Assembly: GCA_030765055.1 (NCBI GenBank)
Contig: CM060954.1
Location: 110,677,813-110,741,812 of the forward strand
Origin: Mantis religiosa
Taxonomy: Eukaryota; Arthropoda; Insecta; Mantodea; Mantidae
Direction: 5' to 3'
Length of the DNA stretch: 64,000 bases
Of this stretch, positions 59,164 through 64,000 are shown piece by piece (the first letter of the stretch is position 1; every line of letters starts with the position of its first letter). A program made the translations under genes and the position numbers. The notes under the pieces are model-generated. The model made no database searches. It was given only the letters and a program-made list of their open reading frames with translations, and was not told the origin of the DNA.

Positions 59164-60500
59164 ATGGCAAACCCTAAAATTAAACGTGGAAAAGAAATAT
59201 CTGAGTCTTGTGGTCCTCGCTATTTAGTTAGTTGTAGAACTGAAGAAGATCGAAAGTTTACTACCGTGACCCGTTCATTATTCAGAAGGGTTTAGATAAT
59301 ATTGCCGGTCCTGTAAAGCCATGTACTCGATCTCGCAATGGCATGCTTCTGGTCGAAGCAGTTTCTCCGATGCAGGCTGCAAAAATCTTGAAAGCTAATA
59401 TGCTTGCGAGCTATCCGGTGTACGTTGATTTGCATAGGACCCTAAACTCCGCGGGGTGTTGTAAATACCAGCGCATTGGACGGTATGTCCAATGAGATTC
59501 AGGAAAACTTGGCGGAACAAGGTGTGACAAGTGTATATCGAGTTCACCACAAAGAACGAGGTGAACTAGTGCCCACTCGTACCCTGTTTCTTACCTTGGA
59601 TCGGGTAGATCTCCCGAAAAGGATTAAGGCAGGGTATGACACAATTTAAGTGAGGCAGTATATACCAATCCAATGAGGTGCTATAAATTCCAGCGCTTTG
59701 GCCACACGAGTGATTCATGTAATGGAGCTGCGACTTGCGTTGACTGCGGGGAAGTCAAGCATGACAATGCATGCATTTCACCCGCAACGTGTGTTAACTG
59801 CAGTAGAAATCATTCATCAAACTCCAGAGAATGTCCCCATTTTATGGAGGAGAAGGCGATCCAAGAGGTCTGGATAAGAGAGAGGGTGTCCTTCGTGGAA
59901 GCCCGGAAACGCTTGCGTATTCGTCAGCCTTCTGCACCTAGGACCGTTACGTATAATGCAGTTGCAGCTAAGCCGGTACCTCGACGTGAAATCACAACAC
60001 AAACCAGCGAAATAAACGGGGAAGTAATATCCGAAAGATCAATTACACCAAGATCACAGCCAAAGCAACAAACACCAGCACGAACAGTGAGCGGGCCGAC
60101 CAAGTCCAGTCCTAAGAAGACGGATTCAGCCAAGTCACCGCCGAAAGCATCTACTTCAAGAACATCTGAACCGGTAATATAATGTATCGCCAAGGAAATT
60201 TAAGACCTCGTATGACAAAACTGACTTCCTTAAGGAAAGTATTAAGATCAGTGAAAGGAAAGCTAGCCAGCTCAAAGTCCGCGAACATCTCCGTCAAAAT
60301 CTGAGGAATCATCTGGAGAGGACGCCGATCGGCGACTTCTATCTTCGCCGGTCGCAGTTTCAGATCGTCTCGAGATACTCGATTCGAAGCCGTCCTCCTC
60401 CACTGCCCAAACGACAGTGAGGAAACGGCAGGAAAAACTTGCTGAAAGTGCTGGCCCTGCCCCAAAGAAAAGGAACAAATTGGTTCGACCAGCACTGTAC
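59164..60500 (+). pseudogene. LINE ORF1 (Gag-like, zinc knuckles)
   Basis: ORF1 proteins of Jockey/I-type LINEs bind element RNA. Here the order is an N-terminal segment from ATG 59164, an RRM-like pair of segments (GMLLVEAVSPMQAAKILKAN; VTSVYRVHHKERGELVPTR), NPMRCYKF, then three zinc knuckles at 59673-59860 and a low-complexity Pro/Lys/Ser tail. Knuckle 1 is CYKF-QRFGH-TSDSC, with F where the second Cys should be. Knuckles 2 (CVDCGEVKHDNAC) and 3 (CVNCSRNHSSNSREC) are intact. Frameshifts lie near 59280, 59455, 59650 and 60180. The tail (VRKRQEKLAESAGPAPKKRN) reaches ~60480. Confidence 0.88.
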
Positions 60501-60702
60501 TGGGCAGGTAGCTTTGTTCATGGCAAGTTGATATTGAAAGTAGTAATTTCTATGCCTTTTGTTATATTATTGGTAACTATAGCTTTTTTATTATTACTTT
60601 TGTAACCATTTGTGCTTATTTATTTTATTGTCATTTTTTTATCTGTTTTTTAAATTTTGAATACTATATATCTGGCTATTGCCATGAATTAGTTTTCTGA
60701 AA

Positions 60703-60732
60703 GGGCGCTGATGACCATGCAGTTAAGCGCCC
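60703..60732 (+). other. 3' UTR hairpin of the LINE
   Basis: GGGCGCT (60703-60709) pairs with AGCGCCC (60726-60732) around a 16-nt loop, some 20 bases before the AATC repeat tail. Insect I/Jockey-group LINEs often end with this GGGCGCTGATgACC type of sequence. A role in RT recognition is inference. Confidence 0.7.
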
Positions 60733-60766
60733 TTATATACAAATCAATCAATCAACTACGTCTTTA

Positions 60767-61590
60767 ATCAACAATGCACATCTCAATATCGAATACTTCC
60801 ACCACAGAGTGAATGATCTTAGTACCCGTGATTTCTCTAACAAATATGCTAAAGTCACTTCCTCACAAATATTCGTAACAATTTCTGAACTGCACTATTT
60901 CTTGAAATATAAATATTTTTTGTCATAAATTGCAGATCACTTATGTGGGAGCAAACTATGATTAACAAGTTAGTTTTCATTTCCTATTTCTTATTACAAT
61001 GTATAGCATACACAACTTCATACATATATAACATAATTAGTATACAATAAATGCAAAATATTACATACTACTCGTTTTGGAGTTACATTTTGTCATGCTG
61101 CATTATAATAAACTCAGGTTGTGTATATAATGGAGAATTTTTAAACATATGATCTATTTTTTGGTTTCCTTTATACCTTCTACTACTTTTCTTAGTCTTC
61201 CCTGTTTTACAAAGCCATTTTTGTCTTCCTTGTCAATAAATTTTCCAAGTTTTATTGCTTTATTATGATCTTAGATTCAAGATTCTATTGCCTCATTTCA
61301 TTTGGTATGCTTTTCCACTTGTGCAAAAGAAATTCGTCTCTCCAATGTTTTGTTTTTGACAATGAAGAATATAATGCCAAGTACTATCTTGTTTTGCATA
61401 TATTGGACATCTTCCCTTAATATATTCATTCCCTATACCCCTTAAATATAATACTCCTTTTCTAAACCATGCCAACCCTTGTCTTCCTACTTTATCACAG
61501 ATGTCAATATATTTTTGTCTGTCAATTATTTTCCAATGTTTTATATAATTTCAGAGATCTTTTGTTATTAAGATTGGCTCATAATTCTTT
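60767..61590. other. No recognised feature
   Basis: AT-rich. The minus frame at 61293-61475 has cysteine/histidine residues (CPIYAKQDSTWHYILHC) but no family is recognised. Confidence 0.35.
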
Positions 61591-61620
61591 GTGTGTGTGT
61601 GTGTGTGTGTGTATGTGTGT

Positions 61621-61663
<43 letters not shown>
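61591..61663. repeat. (GT)n microsatellite
   Basis: About 36 GT units with two GTAT interruptions, abutting the tail side of an S2 SINE on minus. Confidence 0.97.
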
Positions 61664-61667
<4 letters not shown>

Positions 61668-61893
61668 ATTTACGTCATTTAACTTTTTAAGCCACATCAG
61701 ACGATGAGTGGGTGAAATGCAGCTCAAGTGGGCCCAAAGTTCATGGAGCTTAGAGTTACCCGACATTCGTCTGTGAGGATAAGGGAAAACCCCGGAAAAA
61801 CCTTATCCAGGTAGCTCACCCTGGCCGAGATTCGAAGTCGGAACCTCTTGAACGTGAGGTAGACACGCTACCATCTACACTAACGAGGTGGGC
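61668..61893 (-). repeat. S2 SINE
   Basis: Minus copy with head GCCCACCTCGTTAGTGTAG and a B-box-like segment degraded to GACTTCGAATCTCGG. The tail abuts the (GT)n tract, which may have grown from it. Confidence 0.88.
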
Positions 61894-62687
61894 ACGGTAG
61901 GTTTAAAAGCGGCATTTATCCATTCCTTGTATTGTGTATTAATAACACGGGATATTGTATAACTTGGCATCTAGCTTCAGAATCGTGAAAGTTGTGGACC
62001 AAGAATAATGACCCTTAATCACAAACTTTGTTTTTCATGGAAAATTTTTCGATGTGTTTGACTTTCTCAAAAATATCTCCAATGAGTTTAATGAATATAC
62101 CATATCTAACATATGCACATGGCAAATAGAACGTGAACGTTGAATTTTCTGTGAGTAGCCGATGAAATCCTCTTTATTTCGAAAGAATTGTATACTAAGG
62201 GTGTAGATCTTAAACACAAATGAGGGTAAATCGGCAATAAAAATTGCTACAAGTGTAAATACCACTAAAACAATGTGTTTCAAACAATGTGCTGGTCTCA
62301 TCAGTCTCTCCATCCATTTATATGCTTGAAATGTTCAACATTTTATCGTACTTTTGAAGTGCTGTGACTGTTCACTTGTTTGCCGCGATGTCATGGAAAG
62401 AGCGACCAGCTTTAAACATCTATCGATTGTTCCCCTTGCAGGCAACTACAACAAAATGCGTAATGAAACTTATTTGCGCAAAAATTAATATGAGGCGGAT
62501 GGAAAAACAAGGTTTTGTAAAATAATTTGTAGAGGCTATATAAAACTGACAGTTCAGAGCTTGATCACGTTTTTTGTGATTGTAAACAAATAATTTTGAT
62601 GCGATTCCTATTCCTTTACTAGGAAACATCAACCCTTAATGTTGCATAAGTATTTGCCTTTATTGGGTAGCACTTCTGCTATACTAT
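61894..62687. other. No recognised feature
   Basis: AT-rich and unidentified. Confidence 0.4.
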
Positions 62688-62689
62688 TA

Positions 62690-63125
62690 TGTGTTTCAAA
62701 TGGGATGCTGTTTGTCCTTGAGTGCTGCTGGGTGAGCAACCAATCGGAGTACTGCGCTATTGCCGTATTGCATTGTAAGTGATGTATGACGAGCGGGAAA
62801 CTAATCAATTTCTAATAAGTACTATTCGCGCTAAGACAAAAATTCTATTTTGCAAAAACTGATCCATGTGGAACGTAGAGAGTAATGCATCTAACAAAAC
62901 CGCAAAAAACATACTTTTAGCTCATTTTCCTAATACAAATAAATAGAGCAATATTATATTATTACAGTGCATCGCGACGTAAGAATTTTAATAGATATTA
63001 TTGGTTGGCATATATGCGTGTTCCTATATTTCTAACTACTCAGAACTGAAACGTAAACGTTTGACATGACGTGATAAAAGAATTACTTTGATTAAGCCAA
63101 GGTATTTGTTAAATTTGTAGGAGAA
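62690..63125 (+). repeat. T1 transposon, single-end fragment
   Basis: TGTGTTTCAAATGGGATG after TA, then the subterminal sequence also found at 36103-36520 (TGATCCATGTGGAACGTAGAG, GACATGACGTGATAAAAGAA). The other end is missing and a solo LTR follows at 63148. Confidence 0.8.
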
Positions 63126-63147
63126 ATTTGTATAGTGTGATTTATAT

Positions 63148-63703
63148 TGTGACTTTGTGTGTTCGTAGACTTAAAAGGCCAAGTAGGAGAAATTAAAAAT
63201 CTCCTTTATTTTCCTAGAAATACACTGTCCAATTCTCACGTAACAACATTACGTCACATAACAACACAATCTTCCAAGGTCGATGACAATAACAAGCCGT
63301 GACAGCTGATTGCATTAGCTCTCGTTACAGCTGTCTCTCGTTTCACCACACAACTCTTGTTACACAGCAACTCTGCTTACTCACTCTTCTTTACAACTAT
63401 GCTGCTGGCATGTCACAATCCCTTACATATCGCATTCATGATTACCAGTCTGTTCTGTCAATCACTAGATGTTTCTGGAAAACAAGGTATCTAATGACCT
63501 AATCCAAATATTCTAGCCCATTTCAGAAGCATAACTTAATCTATGCCGGCGAGGCCTTTACCTCAGTTATCTTGCTTGCCGGCGCTTGTTTCCTCTAAAC
63601 ACGCTATCGTTAACTGCTTAACAAGGCTCATTATTACCATGAAACTTTATCCCCCGACTGTTTTCTTATTTGCACCGTAACTTTTATGCTTGTTGCCGTG
63701 ACA
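63148..63703 (-). repeat. Solo LTR of the Gypsy family, copy D (4-bp duplication ATAT)
   Basis: 556 bp from TGTGACTTTGTG to GTTGCCGTGACA. ATAT lies at 63144-63147 and 63704-63707. It has the cleanest TGT...ACA termini of the four copies. Confidence 0.85.
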
Positions 63704-63797
63704 ATATAAACCTGAACCATTTCAGTAGGCCATAACTGTTGAACCAAAAATAGGAAACACGCGCAACTTTGGGAGATTTCATTACACTATTTACATC

Positions 63798-63965
63798 TCA
63801 AAGAAAATGTTGGAAGTGTCCTCCACCAGTATCTATATATGTTCGCACTCGTCTCACCATATTCTCTGAAGTTTTACGGAGAGTATCCTCGCCAATGTTA
63901 CTTATTTCAGTTCGAATAGCTTCCTTCAGAACATCAATTGTCTGTAGCCTATTCTTGATATACAG
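63798..63965 (-). pseudogene. DDE transposase C-terminal tail
   Basis: On minus the frame reads LQTIDVLKEAIRTEISNIGE, then RVRTYIDTGGGHFQHFL and TGA at 63798-63800. This is the C-terminal tail found after the catalytic core of insect transposases of the type at 29830-30163 (TIDELK-RI--E-, then R---CID--GGHF). The catalytic core is not present upstream, where a TAGG/TTAGG-like stretch leads to the window edge. Confidence 0.7.
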
Positions 63966-64000
63966 CAACAAGAAAAATTTCGGTGAGGTTAGGTTAGGGG

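Larger units (their letters stand above)
58743..60757 (+). mobile_element. LINE insertion with ORF1 only, poly-C 5' end and 9-bp target duplication
   Basis: It starts with a 14-base C-run and ends with an (AATC)n tail. Direct repeats ACGTCTTTA lie at 58734-58742 and 60758-60766, so both ends are those of the inserted copy. Inside are a ~420-bp 5' UTR, a decayed ORF1 (59164-60500), then directly an AT-rich 3' UTR with a hairpin (60703-60732). No ORF2 (endonuclease/RT) sequence is present. Confidence 0.88.

Noticed and set aside
1..64000. A host gene, bacterial operon, defence system or CRISPR array
   Set aside because: No spliced or unspliced host protein was recognised, no regularly spaced repeat-spacer pattern was seen, and all recognisable proteins belong to eukaryotic mobile elements.

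Overview
This window looks like repeat-rich, intron-poor chromosomal DNA from an insect. The evidence is the set of element families (mariner with D34D transposases, PIF/Harbinger, hAT, a Penelope-like element, Gypsy LTRs, insect-type LINEs and several tRNA-headed SINE families), the AT-rich unique sequence, and a GGTTAGGTTAGG stretch at the right edge. A large-genome lineage such as cockroach/termite is my guess only. I found no host protein-coding gene, no functional tRNA or rRNA gene, no CRISPR and no bacterial operon. Every recognisable protein is a decayed transposable-element fragment with stops, frameshifts or deletions.

Layout. 1-6.4 kb: SINE copies, a deleted 898-bp mariner with both terminal inverted repeats (TIRs), a ~490-bp unclassified repeat abutting a Gypsy integrase tail plus LTR, and a mariner-like N-terminal fragment. 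7.4-9.0 kb: Penelope-like element (RT plus GIY-YIG) with 29-nt inverted ends. 10.8-12.3 kb: mariner interrupted by a SINE. 13.3-15.35 kb: a TA-flanked DNA transposon with a decayed DDE transposase and an exact 406-bp tandem duplication. 19.2-19.9 kb: second copy of the ~490-bp repeat beside a transposase N-terminus. 20.78-21.70 kb: PIF/Harbinger remnant with TTA duplications. 23-25.4 kb: two inverted copies of a GC-rich retroposon, with a third at 34.3 kb. 26-35 kb: transposase and LINE fragments, SINEs and LTRs. 36.1-37.1 kb: deletion derivative of the 13.3-kb transposon. 40.37 kb: 3' half of initiator tRNA-Met including CCA. 43.4-44.3 kb: CA/CG minisatellite. 46.9-48.6 and 55.05-56.37 kb: two more mariner copies, the first carrying a SINE with a 12-bp target duplication. 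50.6-53.8 kb: inverted hAT fragments around a solo LTR, then a LINE RNase H fragment. 58.7-60.8 kb: a complete LINE insertion that holds only ORF1 and a 3' UTR. 61.6-64 kb: (GT)n, SINE, transposon end, solo LTR and a transposase C-terminus.

The most notable structures are a GC-rich retroposon of about 0.48-0.54 kb, present three times with identical ends and perfect 11-14-bp target duplications but no poly(A) and no obvious Pol III promoter; the ORF1-only LINE with a poly-C 5' end; the CCA-bearing tRNA fragment; and the exact 406-bp tandem duplication. Genes do not work together here in any pathway sense. The region records successive nested insertions, and several relative ages can be read from who interrupts whom.
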